Assembly (NCBI GenBank): GCA_964552655.1
Contig: CAZKHG010000009.1
Location: 1-64,000 of the forward strand
Source of the DNA: CAZKHG01 sp964552655
GTDB lineage: Bacteria; Bacteroidota; Bacteroidia; Bacteroidales; Tenuifilaceae
DNA length: 64,000 nt
Reading direction: 5' to 3'
This document shows positions 1 to 7,913 of the stretch, piece after piece. The notes under the pieces are model-generated. The model was given only the letters and a program-made list of their open reading frames with translations, searched no databases and was not told the origin of the DNA. Position numbers and translations under genes: made by a program. Position 1 is the first letter of the stretch. Each line of letters begins with the position of its first letter.

Positions 1-26
1 TGTGTATAATGACCTTGATGTTGAGG

Positions 27-572
27 TTAATTTGCAGGATGCCGATCAATCAACCGGGCTATTGTTTGGGAGCGCATTGTTCCTAAAACCTCAATTGTTG
101 CAATTGGTAGTTGCTGGTAGGCATCTTTCTCGTAAATCTCCTTCCGAATCTCAAATTTAACATCCACTTCCTCCTGATCTTTCCGTAATGAAGGTTGCAG
201 CGGAATAACTGGTTTTAATACACCTTTTGTTTTAAGTGATATTTCCTGTTGATTATAATTGACCACCTTTACTGATACTTTTGCTCCGGCAGGAATTCTT
301 ATCAGTTTTTTATAAGCAGGTAGTTTTGGTTCACCAATATGGCCAATTGAATACCCCCCCTTTATCCAAAGTTCAGTAAACTCCTCTCCGTTCTTGTTTA
401 TATGGTTTTTCCAGCTCAGCTTATCATTATTAAAATGAAACTTTATTTTAGTCTGGTTATTGCTGATGAGTTTGGCTTCGCTTTTTTTGGGGGACAGAAT
501 AATATCATTTACCTGTGCGAAACCACTGGGAAAAAAGAGGTTAAATAATAATATAGCTACAAAATATTTCAT
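27..572 (-). CDS. Gingipain-type (peptidase C25) propeptide, frame broken at the left edge
   Basis: The product starts with a signal peptide (MKYFVAILLFNLFFPSGFAQ) followed by a region resembling the C25 propeptide: the G-x-P-x-LP...KLIRIPAGAKV stretch near residues 78-100 and VLGTMRSQTIARL near residues 162-174. In the family this leads into a caspase-like cysteine protease domain and usually a type IX secretion C-terminal domain. Here the frame stops after 181 residues. The next frame is open to the window edge and reads plausible propeptide sequence (ILQINLNIKVIIH), so the gene probably suffered a frameshift near positions 38-54, where a tandem TCAATCAA lies. The rest of the gene would be left of the window. 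It could be a true pseudogene, a sequencing error or a short secreted propeptide. The family call is firm; intactness is unresolved. Confidence 0.7.
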   Translation of the reverse strand: MKYFVAILLFNLFFPSGFAQVNDIILSPKKSEAKLISNNQTKIKFHFNNDKLSWKNHINKNGEEFTELWIKGGYSIGHIGEPKLPAYKKLIRIPAGAKVSVKVVNYNQQEISLKTKGVLKPVIPLQPSLRKDQEEVDVKFEIRKEIYEKDAYQQLPIATIEVLGTMRSQTIARLIDRHPAN

Positions 573-758
573 TTCCCGGATAAAAAGCGAGTAAAAGTAA
601 GATACAATATAGGTAAACGTTTAAGAACTATCAATGGTTTTTTAATTTTTAATCATTTTTAAAAATTATCATACAATTATAATAAGAAATAGGAAAACAA
701 AAGAATTCATATTCTGATAAAGAAAAAATATCGATATTAGCCACATAAGTGGAAATTT

Positions 759-1211
759 ATGAGAGTTGTAATTCAACGGGTTAATCATGCCTCTGTCACA
801 ATTGATGAAAAAAAAGTCAGTAATATATACAAGGGGTTGCTTGTATTTGTCGGATTTGAAGCTACAGATTCTGATGAGGATCTGGAGTGGGTGGCCGGAA
901 AGATTGTCCGTTTACGGGTGTTCGATGATAATGCCGGAATAATGAATTTATCGGTTCAAGAGATTAGTGGTGATGTATTGATAGTGAGCCAGTTTACCCT
1001 TCATGCAAAAACAAAAAAAGGAAACAGACCATCATATATTCAGGCAGCACCGCCAGAAGTTTCAATTCCGCTTTACAATCAGTTTGTTCAAATTCTTAAA
1101 GCCGAACTCCCTGGAAAAATATCTACCGGTGAGTTTGGTGCCATGATGAAAATATCTTTGGAAAACGATGGCCCCGTAACGATAATAATTGATTCAAAAA
1201 AACGCGAATAA
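759..1211 (+). CDS. dtd: D-aminoacyl-tRNA deacylase
   Basis: A 150-residue protein of the usual DTD length. It hydrolyses D-aminoacyl-tRNA (and mischarged glycyl-tRNA), recycling the tRNA in the cytoplasm. The sequence opens with MRVVIQRV, carries the active-site SQFTLHA motif near residues 77-83, and has the second signature NDGPVT close to the C-terminus that forms the chiral-proofreading pocket together with a neighbouring subunit. The stop codon overlaps the start of the next gene by one base (TAATG), so the two are probably translationally coupled. No Shine-Dalgarno sequence is seen, as usual in this phylum. Confidence 0.96.
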   Translation: MRVVIQRVNHASVTIDEKKVSNIYKGLLVFVGFEATDSDEDLEWVAGKIVRLRVFDDNAGIMNLSVQEISGDVLIVSQFTLHAKTKKGNRPSYIQAAPPEVSIPLYNQFVQILKAELPGKISTGEFGAMMKISLENDGPVTIIIDSKKRE

Positions 1212-1546
1212 TGAATTCTTTACAACTCTTAAATGCGCAGGAACTTGTAGATAACTGGATAAAAGAACATGGTGTTCGCTATTTTAATGAACTCACCAAT
1301 ATGATTCTTTTGGTGGAAGAAGTGGGTGAACTGGCTCGAATAGTTGCCCGCAAATATGGGGAACAATCTTTTAAAAAGGATGAAAAGCCCGAGGCTTTAG
1401 GGGAAGAAATGGCCGACGTTTTGTTTGTTCTCATTTGTTTAGCAAACCAAACCGGAGTTAATCTTTCCGATGAGCTGCAAAAAAGTATTCAAAAGAAAAC
1501 TCAAAGAGATTCAACACGACATAAAAAGAACATCAAGCTGAAATGA
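1211..1546 (+). CDS. MazG-like nucleotide pyrophosphohydrolase
   Basis: A short (111-residue) all-alpha NTP pyrophosphohydrolase of the MazG/iMazG type. These enzymes hydrolyse (d)NTPs to monophosphate and pyrophosphate and are thought to clear non-canonical nucleotides. The Mg-binding pattern is visible: EEVGELAR near residues 35-42 and, after the linker, EEMADVLFVL near residues 69-78, giving the expected E-x-x-E plus E-x-x-D set. It has a single MazG domain rather than the tandem arrangement of E. coli MazG. It begins inside the stop codon of dtd, which suggests coupled translation of two quality-control enzymes. Confidence 0.9.
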   Translation: MNSLQLLNAQELVDNWIKEHGVRYFNELTNMILLVEEVGELARIVARKYGEQSFKKDEKPEALGEEMADVLFVLICLANQTGVNLSDELQKSIQKKTQRDSTRHKKNIKLK

Positions 1547-1670
1547 AAAATTGGAAGCTACGATAAGGAAAATCATCCATAATAGAAGAAACACATACTC
1601 CTTTTTTCTATATTCTATTCATTTTTACTTTTTAAGGATACACTTTATCGAAAAAAAATAGATTTTAAGC

Positions 1671-1678
1671 TAATTTTG
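1671..1678 (+). promoter_or_regulatory. Bacteroidota -7 box (TAATTTTG) before the aldolase gene
   Basis: An exact match to TAnnTTTG. Transcription would start near position 1685, which places the TTG at 1681 inside or before the start site and favours the ATG at 1708 (or at 1687 on a nearly leaderless message). No clear -33 TTG was found at the proper distance. Confidence 0.45.
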
Positions 1679-1707
1679 TTTTGTTAATGACATATAAACA
1701 AATTACA

Positions 1708-2652
1708 ATGTTAACAGCAACAAGTAAAACCCCCTTGGTTGAATTCCCTAAGGATGAAATGCTTAAGCTAATTCAAGCTTTTAGCCCTGAGAGAATTGCC
1801 ACGTTTTTGGACGTAACCGATCTTAAGGCCGATACCCTGGGTCCGAAATTGGACAAAATGGCAAACTGGGCAATTTCACTCAAATGCGCTTCGGTTTGTG
1901 TAAATCCTGTGGAAGTGGATCGATTGCCTTTACTCTTAAAGGGAACCGGTGTAGCCGAAACTTACGTAATGGATTTCCCTCTTGGAAAGGTTGATATTGA
2001 CTTAAAAGCTAAAATGACCGAGGACACTGTAATAAAAAGCCGAAAACTACGCGGGGAGGGTAAAGGGCATATTGATATTGATATTGTTATTAATGTTGGC
2101 CGATTTAAAACAGATCCCAATTATACCCTTGAAGAGATAAACGCCATGTGTGATGCTGCAGATGGCGAACTTATTAAGGTAATTGTCCGCAGCTCGGAAC
2201 TCACCGAACAAGAACTCTATTCAGTTTCAGAAATTGTGGCTAAATCAAAAGCTCAGTTTATTAAGAACTCAACAGGAATGGATGCTTACGGCGCCATGCC
2301 CGAGCACATGAGAATAATGCGCGAGGTGGTTGGCAGTGAAAAAGGTGTCAAGGCCGCCGGTGGAATATCTGATGCAATGTCTGCTATTCGACTAATATTC
2401 GGGGGAGCAAGAGAAGAAAAACTACAGGTTCCCAGTTTGTTCAGAATTGGCACAAGCGGCCCATTGAATATTGTCTCTTCAATGGGGTGGCTAAGACACA
2501 GCCCTGAGGATTGGCTTGATGCAGGGATTATACCATGTCTGATCTGCCCGTATCACCATACTTCTAAACTTAGACCGGAACTCCGTATACACAGCCAGAA
2601 GAAATGCCAGGAATGCATTCACAATCATTACCGCAAGAATAAAGATTTTTAA
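1708..2652 (+). CDS. DeoC/FbaB-type aldolase (deoxyribose-phosphate aldolase-like) with Cys-rich tail
   Basis: A class I aldolase of the DeoC superfamily. Canonical DeoC cleaves 2-deoxyribose-5-phosphate to acetaldehyde and glyceraldehyde-3-phosphate. The Schiff-base lysine is seen in FIKNSTG and the second active-site lysine in GVKAAGGIS, so catalysis looks intact. The protein is longer than canonical DeoC (about 220-260 residues). The extra C-terminal part holds two CxxC pairs (CLIC and CQEC, about 20 residues apart), which could bind zinc or an iron-sulfur cluster. Only 14 bases separate it from an aldehyde:ferredoxin oxidoreductase gene, so the aldehyde product may be passed on. In-frame starts exist at 1681 (TTG) and 1687 (ATG); 1708 was chosen because of the upstream -7 box. 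The exact substrate is uncertain. Confidence 0.85.
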   Translation: MLTATSKTPLVEFPKDEMLKLIQAFSPERIATFLDVTDLKADTLGPKLDKMANWAISLKCASVCVNPVEVDRLPLLLKGTGVAETYVMDFPLGKVDIDLKAKMTEDTVIKSRKLRGEGKGHIDIDIVINVGRFKTDPNYTLEEINAMCDAADGELIKVIVRSSELTEQELYSVSEIVAKSKAQFIKNSTGMDAYGAMPEHMRIMREVVGSEKGVKAAGGISDAMSAIRLIFGGAREEKLQVPSLFRIGTSGPLNIVSSMGWLRHSPEDWLDAGIIPCLICPYHHTSKLRPELRIHSQKKCQECIHNHYRKNKDF

Positions 2653-2666
2653 TATAAAATTTTTTA

Positions 2667-4523
2667 ATGCCTGTTAAAATGAAGACAATTAAAGGTGGGT
2701 ATCACAATAAATTACTTAGAGTTAATTTAACAGATCATTCAACTTCCATAGAACAAATTCCCGAAGAAACACTACTAAAATTCATCGGGGGACGTGGTCT
2801 TGGGGCAAAAATCCTTTTTGATGAGGTTCCTCCCAGGGCTAATCCACTTGGATCGGAGAATAAATTAATCTTCGTAACTGCCCCATTACATGGAAGTAAT
2901 GCAGCAACAGCGAGTCGTTTTTCAGTGGTCTCGAAATCTCCATTGACAGGCACAATCGGAGAAACAAATTCCGGTGGCCATTTTGGGGTTGATTTAAAAA
3001 ACACAGGGTTTGATGTAATGGTGTTCGAAGGGGTTTCCAAAGAACCCTGCTACATTTATATCAACAATGATTCCATCGAGTTCCGGGATGCAAAAAAACT
3101 ATGGGGAAAAACTACCGATGTTGTTACAGATATCCTTCTTAATGAAACCGATCCCCAGGCAGGGGTTGCCTGTATTGGACCAGCGGGTGAAAAAGAATTG
3201 CTAATTGCCACTATTGTAAATGAGAAAGGGCATCACAACGGCCGCACTGGTTTAGGCGCCGTGATGGGATCAAAAAAACTTAAAGCGATAGTTGTTCGAG
3301 GCTCAAAAGAAACTCCATATGATCATGAGGAGGAATTAAAGGATGCAAAAAAGGAGTGGCTTAATTACATCGGCGAAGCGCCGCTTACAAAAAATGCATT
3401 AAAAGAATTTGGAACGCCTGCTCTTGTAACCCTAATAAATGACCGGGGTGGCTTTCCCACCAAAAATTTTCAGGAAGGGTACTTTGCTAATGCTGACTCC
3501 ATATCTGGTGAAACAATTAAAGAACTTTACTACGTAAAAAGTCAGCCCTGTAAATCTTGTCCTATCGGATGCGCACATCTTACCAAAACACCTGACAGGG
3601 CTGGTAAGGGTCCTGAGTTTGAAACGGTCTGGTCATTAGGTGCGGCTTGTTATGTTCATGATCTTGAAACTATTACAAATGCCAATTACACTTGCAATGA
3701 GTACGGGATAGACACAATTTCTGTTGGCGGGACAATTGCCTGCGCAATGGAACTCTCAGAAAAAGGATATTTTGACCAGGAAACCTATGATTTGATTAAA
3801 AAAGATTTAGGCAGAGAGCTCCGGTTTGGTGATGCCGAAGCAGTATTAAAACTCGTTGAACTAACTGGTAAAGGAGAAGGATTTGGTAAACTTATTGGCA
3901 TGGGAAGCCTCAGGCTTGCCACAAAATACGGTCATCCTGAAATCGCCATGCAGGTAAAAGGGTTAGAAATGCCGGCATACGATCCCCGGGGATTTTATGG
4001 GATGAGCCTTGCCCTTTCTACGAGTAACCGGGGTGCTTGTCACCTTAAAGCCTATCTGGTTTCTACTGAAGCACTTGCCACTCCTTTTGAAATTAATCGT
4101 TTTTCCAAAGAGGGAAAGCCGGGGTTAACAAAGCTTTACCAGGATTTAATTGCCACAATTGACTCTATGGGTGTATGCATTTTTACGAGCTTTGCCCTTA
4201 ACCCGATTCATTATGCCAATATGCTGTCCGTGGTAACAGGGGTTACAATAAGTTCTACCGAATTGCTTAAAATCGGCGAAAGAATTTGGAATCTCGAAAG
4301 GCTATACAATATCCGCGAAGGTTTAACCCGAAAGGATGATTCGCTTCCCCCACGACTTACTACTGAATCATTCTCCTCCGGGCACTCAAAAGGCCGGGTG
4401 GTAGATCTTGATCCTTTACTCGATAACTACTATAAGATCAGGGGCTGGTCGCCAGATGGCGTTCCTACGCCGGAAAAACTTAAAGAGCTTGATTTGGAAC
4501 AAGAAGGGGGTTTTGTTAAATAA
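2667..4523 (+). CDS. Aldehyde:ferredoxin oxidoreductase, tungsten/molybdenum family
   Basis: A 618-residue protein of the AOR family, which oxidises aldehydes to carboxylic acids (or the reverse) using a bis-pterin tungsten or molybdenum cofactor and one [4Fe-4S] cluster, with ferredoxin as electron partner. The cluster ligands are visible as CKSCPIGC (CxxCxxxC) plus the distal cysteine in DSMGVC. The pterin-binding motif appears as NEYGID and again as DSMGVC. The N-terminal part has the family pattern KLLRVNLT and GGRGLGAK. It follows the DeoC-like gene by 14 bases and is probably cotranscribed. The likely role is disposal of acetaldehyde or another aldolase product, or a link to reduced ferredoxin. 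The natural substrate and the metal cannot be deduced from sequence. Confidence 0.92.
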   Translation: MPVKMKTIKGGYHNKLLRVNLTDHSTSIEQIPEETLLKFIGGRGLGAKILFDEVPPRANPLGSENKLIFVTAPLHGSNAATASRFSVVSKSPLTGTIGETNSGGHFGVDLKNTGFDVMVFEGVSKEPCYIYINNDSIEFRDAKKLWGKTTDVVTDILLNETDPQAGVACIGPAGEKELLIATIVNEKGHHNGRTGLGAVMGSKKLKAIVVRGSKETPYDHEEELKDAKKEWLNYIGEAPLTKNALKEFGTPALVTLINDRGGFPTKNFQEGYFANADSISGETIKELYYVKSQPCKSCPIGCAHLTKTPDRAGKGPEFETVWSLGAACYVHDLETITNANYTCNEYGIDTISVGGTIACAMELSEKGYFDQETYDLIKKDLGRELRFGDAEAVLKLVELTGKGEGFGKLIGMGSLRLATKYGHPEIAMQVKGLEMPAYDPRGFYGMSLALSTSNRGACHLKAYLVSTEALATPFEINRFSKEGKPGLTKLYQDLIATIDSMGVCIFTSFALNPIHYANMLSVVTGVTISSTELLKIGERIWNLERLYNIREGLTRKDDSLPPRLTTESFSSGHSKGRVVDLDPLLDNYYKIRGWSPDGVPTPEKLKELDLEQEGGFVK

Positions 4524-4562
4524 GAGGTTCTCTGGGCTAAAAATCTGGTTTAACCTATAACA

Positions 4563-4589
4563 GGGGTTTTAGAAAATCCCGTTTGTTTC
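4563..4589 (+). terminator. Possible terminator after the aldehyde oxidoreductase
   Basis: GGGGTTT and AAATCCC can pair around a four-base loop (4563-4580, with one G-T wobble), followed by the T-rich GTTTGTTTC. It lies between convergent genes. The stem is short, so confidence is modest. Confidence 0.4.
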
Positions 4590-5130
4590 ACTTTGTTGTT
4601 TTTCCTCCAATCTTGGTTAATATGCTGTCAATGGGTTCCCATAGTTCTATTTTGTTACCGTCTGAATCCATTATGTGAACAAATTTACCATACTCATAAG
4701 TTTCAATTGTATCAACTACGGTAACCCCGTTTTTTTTAAGTTTTTTTACCAGGTCTTCAATATTCTGAACCCTGTAATTGATCATAAACTCCTTTTTGGA
4801 AGGTGCAAAATATTTACTTCCCTTTTTAAATGGGCTCCATTGGAGGTAATTAATTTCGTCTGGACGGTTTGCATTGCGGTATTCAAAGGTCGAACCCCAC
4901 TCATTAATCTCAAGGCCCAAATTTTTTGCATACCAGTCCTTTGTTTCGGTGGGATTTTCAGAAAAAAAGAAGATGCCGCCAATCCCTGTAACCCTTGGGG
5001 TTGTGTCCTGAAAGGAAATATTATCTGATGGTTTTTGATCATGGCTATCAATTTTATTATCAGCCAAGCGAGATGAATTGCAGCTGGCAATTAAAATTAT
5101 AACCAAAATTATAGTAATGTTTTTATTCAT
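4588..5130 (-). CDS. VOC (glyoxalase/bleomycin-resistance fold) lipoprotein
   Basis: A 180-residue product with a lipoprotein signal peptide (MNKNITIILVIILIASC, lipobox IASC) followed by a single vicinal-oxygen-chelate domain: GIGGIFFFSENP...WYAKNLGL at the start and MDSDGNKIELWEP at the end, the usual beta-alpha-beta-beta-beta signature. Soluble relatives are common; an envelope-anchored copy is unusual. An in-frame upstream start at 5226 was rejected because it would add a non-signal extension and run into the neighbouring gene. The metal ligands and substrate cannot be assigned, so the function is unknown. Confidence 0.8.
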   Translation of the reverse strand: MNKNITIILVIILIASCNSSRLADNKIDSHDQKPSDNISFQDTTPRVTGIGGIFFFSENPTETKDWYAKNLGLEINEWGSTFEYRNANRPDEINYLQWSPFKKGSKYFAPSKKEFMINYRVQNIEDLVKKLKKNGVTVVDTIETYEYGKFVHIMDSDGNKIELWEPIDSILTKIGGKTTK

Positions 5131-5200
5131 TTTTTTGAGAATTTGGTTTTTAAATATTGCATAGTACAACTTGAATTCATTTTTTAATTTTTTAAACCCT

Positions 5201-5575
5201 CTATCCCTCCCTGTCCTTATGGGCAACTAAAAGGTAAAGATTTTTATCCTCAAGAAACAGGTAGCCCTGCTCGTAACAAAAATGATAGTAAAACCCTTTT
5301 TGAGTTTTATAAGTATGGGTGTGATAGTTGAAATTAAACCCGTTGGTCAGAAGTGTTTCCTTTGTCACCATGGTTTTGCCCGATTGTTTATTCAGATTTT
5401 GAAGCACTCGCCTGTTCTTCCTTAAAATATTGTTGATATTACGAACCGTATTGTTGGCATCGCTGTTTAGGCGGTTGTTGTATGTATTGCGGCATTGATC
5501 GGAGCAGAATTTTTTATCAGCCCGGCCGATCAGTTTTTCCCCGCACTCGGGGCAAATTCTAATTTGTTGGTTCAT
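5201..5575 (-). CDS. Small zinc-ribbon protein of unknown function
   Basis: A 124-residue protein with an N-terminal zinc finger made of C8, C11, C24 and C28 (ICPECGEKL ... KFCSDQC). A basic, helical middle (about residues 35-65) is followed by an aromatic-rich C-terminal part (FNFNYHTHTYK, YYHFCYEQGYLF). Similar small proteins are scattered in Bacteroidota, but I know of no established role. A binding role for nucleic acid is only an inference from the ribbon and the basic segment. It lies upstream of the VOC lipoprotein gene on the same strand with a 70-base gap. Confidence 0.8.
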   Translation of the reverse strand: MNQQIRICPECGEKLIGRADKKFCSDQCRNTYNNRLNSDANNTVRNINNILRKNRRVLQNLNKQSGKTMVTKETLLTNGFNFNYHTHTYKTQKGFYYHFCYEQGYLFLEDKNLYLLVAHKDREG

Positions 5576-5730
5576 GGTTATTTATGTTTTCTGGCTTTAC
5601 GCTCAGCTAGGTAAATAGAACAAAACGGGAACCCTTTACCGAAGCCGAATAGAAAAAAAACGTTTCAAGTTCGCACGTCACTGTTTCTGACACAAAACTC
5701 ATGTAAACAGTTAGAATTTTTTGTCTTTCA

Positions 5731-6276
5731 TTAATATTCTGTTCTCTTGTCTGCAAGTTTGTAATTAAGTTGTATTAGACCTTTGTTAAACGATTTTACA
5801 GAAACAAGTTCTAATTCTTGTTCGGGGCGTCCATCTTTAAATAGCTTTATCCCATTGCCAACTAAAATTGGTATAATAGAAATAATAAACTCATCAATTA
5901 GGTTGTCTTTTAAAAGCGCATTTACTATTTCTGCACCACCATCGCATAATATATTTCCCCCATTTTCAGTTTTGAGCTTGTCAACGAGTAATTTAAGGTC
6001 GCCTGTATAAAAGTTTAATGAACCGTTATTAGGTTGTGGTGTCCTTGTTATAATATAGACAACTTTGTCTTTGTATGGAAATTCAAACCCCATGGATATT
6101 ACTTTGTCATAAGTTTTACGTCCAACTATTACTGCGTCCACGGTTTTTAAAAAGTCTGCATAACCATAATCTTGCCCTTCTTGCGCTACAATAGAAAGAA
6201 ATCCAAGATCATCATTTGGTTTAGAAATGTATCCATCTAAACTTGTCGCGATATATAAAATTAATTTTCTTTTCAT
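5731..6276 (-). CDS. RibD C-terminal / dihydrofolate reductase-like protein
   Basis: A 181-residue stand-alone domain of the RibD_C/DHFR-like fold. The start MKRKLILYIATSLDGYIS is characteristic. DAVIVGRKTYDK and GGNILCDGGAEIVNALL mark the nucleotide-binding core, and IPILVGNGIKLF is a family signature. These proteins bind NAD(P)H and are annotated as dihydrofolate reductase family members, but most are not true FolA, and their substrate is usually unknown. It sits in a small group of accessory genes on this strand. Confidence 0.88.
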   Translation of the reverse strand: MKRKLILYIATSLDGYISKPNDDLGFLSIVAQEGQDYGYADFLKTVDAVIVGRKTYDKVISMGFEFPYKDKVVYIITRTPQPNNGSLNFYTGDLKLLVDKLKTENGGNILCDGGAEIVNALLKDNLIDEFIISIIPILVGNGIKLFKDGRPEQELELVSVKSFNKGLIQLNYKLADKRTEY

Positions 6277-6282
6277 GTTTTT

Positions 6283-6495
6283 CTATCGCTTTTTGCTGTT
6301 ATTGTGTCGTAGTTGTCCAACCACCAATAACTTAATAAATATAGTTGATATAGTATCCCAATAAAACTTATATTTGATCAAATAAATCATAATACATAAT
6401 ATATCAAATATAAAACCAATTAAAACCATTTGCAAGCTATAACAAATCAATCTAAACCCGAAATACCAATTTAAACTCCGAATATAAAATATCAT
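6283..6495 (-). CDS. Doubtful small membrane protein
   Basis: An open frame of 70 codons, six bases upstream of the RibD-C gene on the same strand. It would encode two hydrophobic segments (about residues 8-42 and 48-58) and a basic tail. I recognise no family, and the stretch is very AT-rich, so it may be a chance frame or a remnant. It is the only candidate gene in the 361-base interval 6277-6637. The rest of that interval (6496-6637) shows only AT-rich sequence leading to the porin start. Confidence 0.25.
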   Translation of the reverse strand: MIFYIRSLNWYFGFRLICYSLQMVLIGFIFDILCIMIYLIKYKFYWDTISTIFIKLLVVGQLRHNNSKKR

Positions 6496-6637
6496 TTATA
6501 ATTGATTCCTGAAAGCAGAAAAGTCGTTTTTTAAACTTTAAGGTAAACCTGTTAGCGTGATATTTACTTTGCAAAAAGTATTTATATTGCAATCTTGTTT
6601 TACTGAAACTAAAATTTAACCTATTCAAAATTCATTT

Positions 6638-7756
6638 ATGAAATGTTTGATACTCGCTAATACATTGATAGTTATGTTTATATCAAATTTTATTTTTGCA
6701 CAACAGAATGCCCCATCTGATTCCCTATCAAAAAAAATATTGAATTTGCTGGACAACTCGTCCTTATCGGCCCAAATATTTATGGGGTATCAATACGTAA
6801 ATACTGGTGTTGAGAGAACAAATGAATTTTCTATAAACCGGGGATACCTTAACTACAAGAAATCACTAACTAAAAATTTATCCGGGAGAATTACACCCGA
6901 CATAACAATAGACAGGGAGGGCGATGGAATGGGTGATGTTGAGATGCGGCTAAAATATTGCTACATGGAGTATAAACACCACGGCGGTAAATTCTTTAAC
7001 GAACCAACTATTATATTTGGTGAGGTTTTTGCCCCCTGGATTGAGTTTGAGGAAAAAATCAACCAGTATCGGGTTCTTAGCGCACTATACCTGGACGGGA
7101 TAAAGGGTGTTAACTCTGCTGATTTTGGTTTTACGTTTACTTCGCTTATCGGTGGAAAGGTTGATGAAGGGTACCAAATCAGGGTAAATAACAAGTATCC
7201 GGGCAAATACGGTTCCATTGCTTTAGGGGTTTATAATGGCGGGGGCTATCATGCCCTTGAGGTGAACAGGAATAAAACAATTCAGTGGCGATATACCCTT
7301 CGTCCTTTTCCCACATCAATTACCGGTTTACAATTGACTTATACTGGTGCTTTTGGAAAAGGGAATACAAATCAAAATCCGGAATATGATATAAACGCTG
7401 GCATTGTTTCTTATGAATCAGCAAACGTAGTAATAACCGGACAACTGTTTACGGGAAAGGGTAATTACATTGGTGATTTAACAGACCAATCCGGTAAATC
7501 CTTAAAAAATAATGGGTATAGCCTTTTTTCTGATATTAACCTGTATAAGGAGAAATTCAGCCTCATTGGACGTTATGATTTTCATAGAATTTACAAGTCA
7601 TCGGGCAATATTTCCTCCGATCGCTTCCTGGTGGGATTAGTGTATCATATATTTGATAAAAATAAAATTCTGATAGGTGTTGATCACACTAACTATAATG
7701 GGCAAAATAAACCGGATCGAACAATCTATGAATTAGCCGTTGAGCTGTCATTCTGA
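6638..7756 (+). CDS. Outer-membrane porin, phosphate-selective porin (OprO/OprP)-like
   Basis: A 372-residue secreted protein with a signal peptide ending near FIFAQQ. It has alternating beta-strand patterns throughout and a terminal aromatic residue (AVELSF), as expected for a beta-barrel inserted by the BAM complex. The N-terminal layout (FMGYQY, INRGYLNYKKSLTKNLSGRITPDI) resembles the OprO/OprP-type porin family common in Bacteroidota. It probably forms a diffusion channel for small anions or other solutes; the selectivity is not readable. It stands alone between the accessory patch and the DUF2723 gene. Confidence 0.8.
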   Translation: MKCLILANTLIVMFISNFIFAQQNAPSDSLSKKILNLLDNSSLSAQIFMGYQYVNTGVERTNEFSINRGYLNYKKSLTKNLSGRITPDITIDREGDGMGDVEMRLKYCYMEYKHHGGKFFNEPTIIFGEVFAPWIEFEEKINQYRVLSALYLDGIKGVNSADFGFTFTSLIGGKVDEGYQIRVNNKYPGKYGSIALGVYNGGGYHALEVNRNKTIQWRYTLRPFPTSITGLQLTYTGAFGKGNTNQNPEYDINAGIVSYESANVVITGQLFTGKGNYIGDLTDQSGKSLKNNGYSLFSDINLYKEKFSLIGRYDFHRIYKSSGNISSDRFLVGLVYHIFDKNKILIGVDHTNYNGQNKPDRTIYELAVELSF

Positions 7757-7769
7757 GTTTTTTTAAAAT

Positions 7770-7796
7770 AAAGGGTTTTTATTGAACAAACTCTTT
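7770..7796 (+). terminator. Weak hairpin after the porin gene
   Basis: AAAGGGTTT (7770-7778) can pair with AAACTCTTT (7788-7796), with one G-T wobble, just downstream of the porin stop. No clean T-run follows, so it is only a candidate terminator. Confidence 0.25.
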
Positions 7797-7913
7797 CGCT
7801 TTAATGCTTTTGATTACAGGTTTAAACCTCCCTATAATACTTATTAACAAATCGTCAGGATTGCCGTCCGCTAAATTTGATTATTTTAGCTGTTTACTTT
7901 GAAAAATTTTTTG

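Noticed and set aside
4782..5090. Overlapping open frame inside the VOC lipoprotein gene
   Set aside because: It is an out-of-frame shadow without family features, whereas the other frame has a lipobox and a VOC domain.
6283..6500. Integron attC-like site near the accessory genes
   Set aside because: A stretch around GTTGTCCAAC looked suggestive, but no paired core sites, no repeat copies beside the other genes and no integrase were found.
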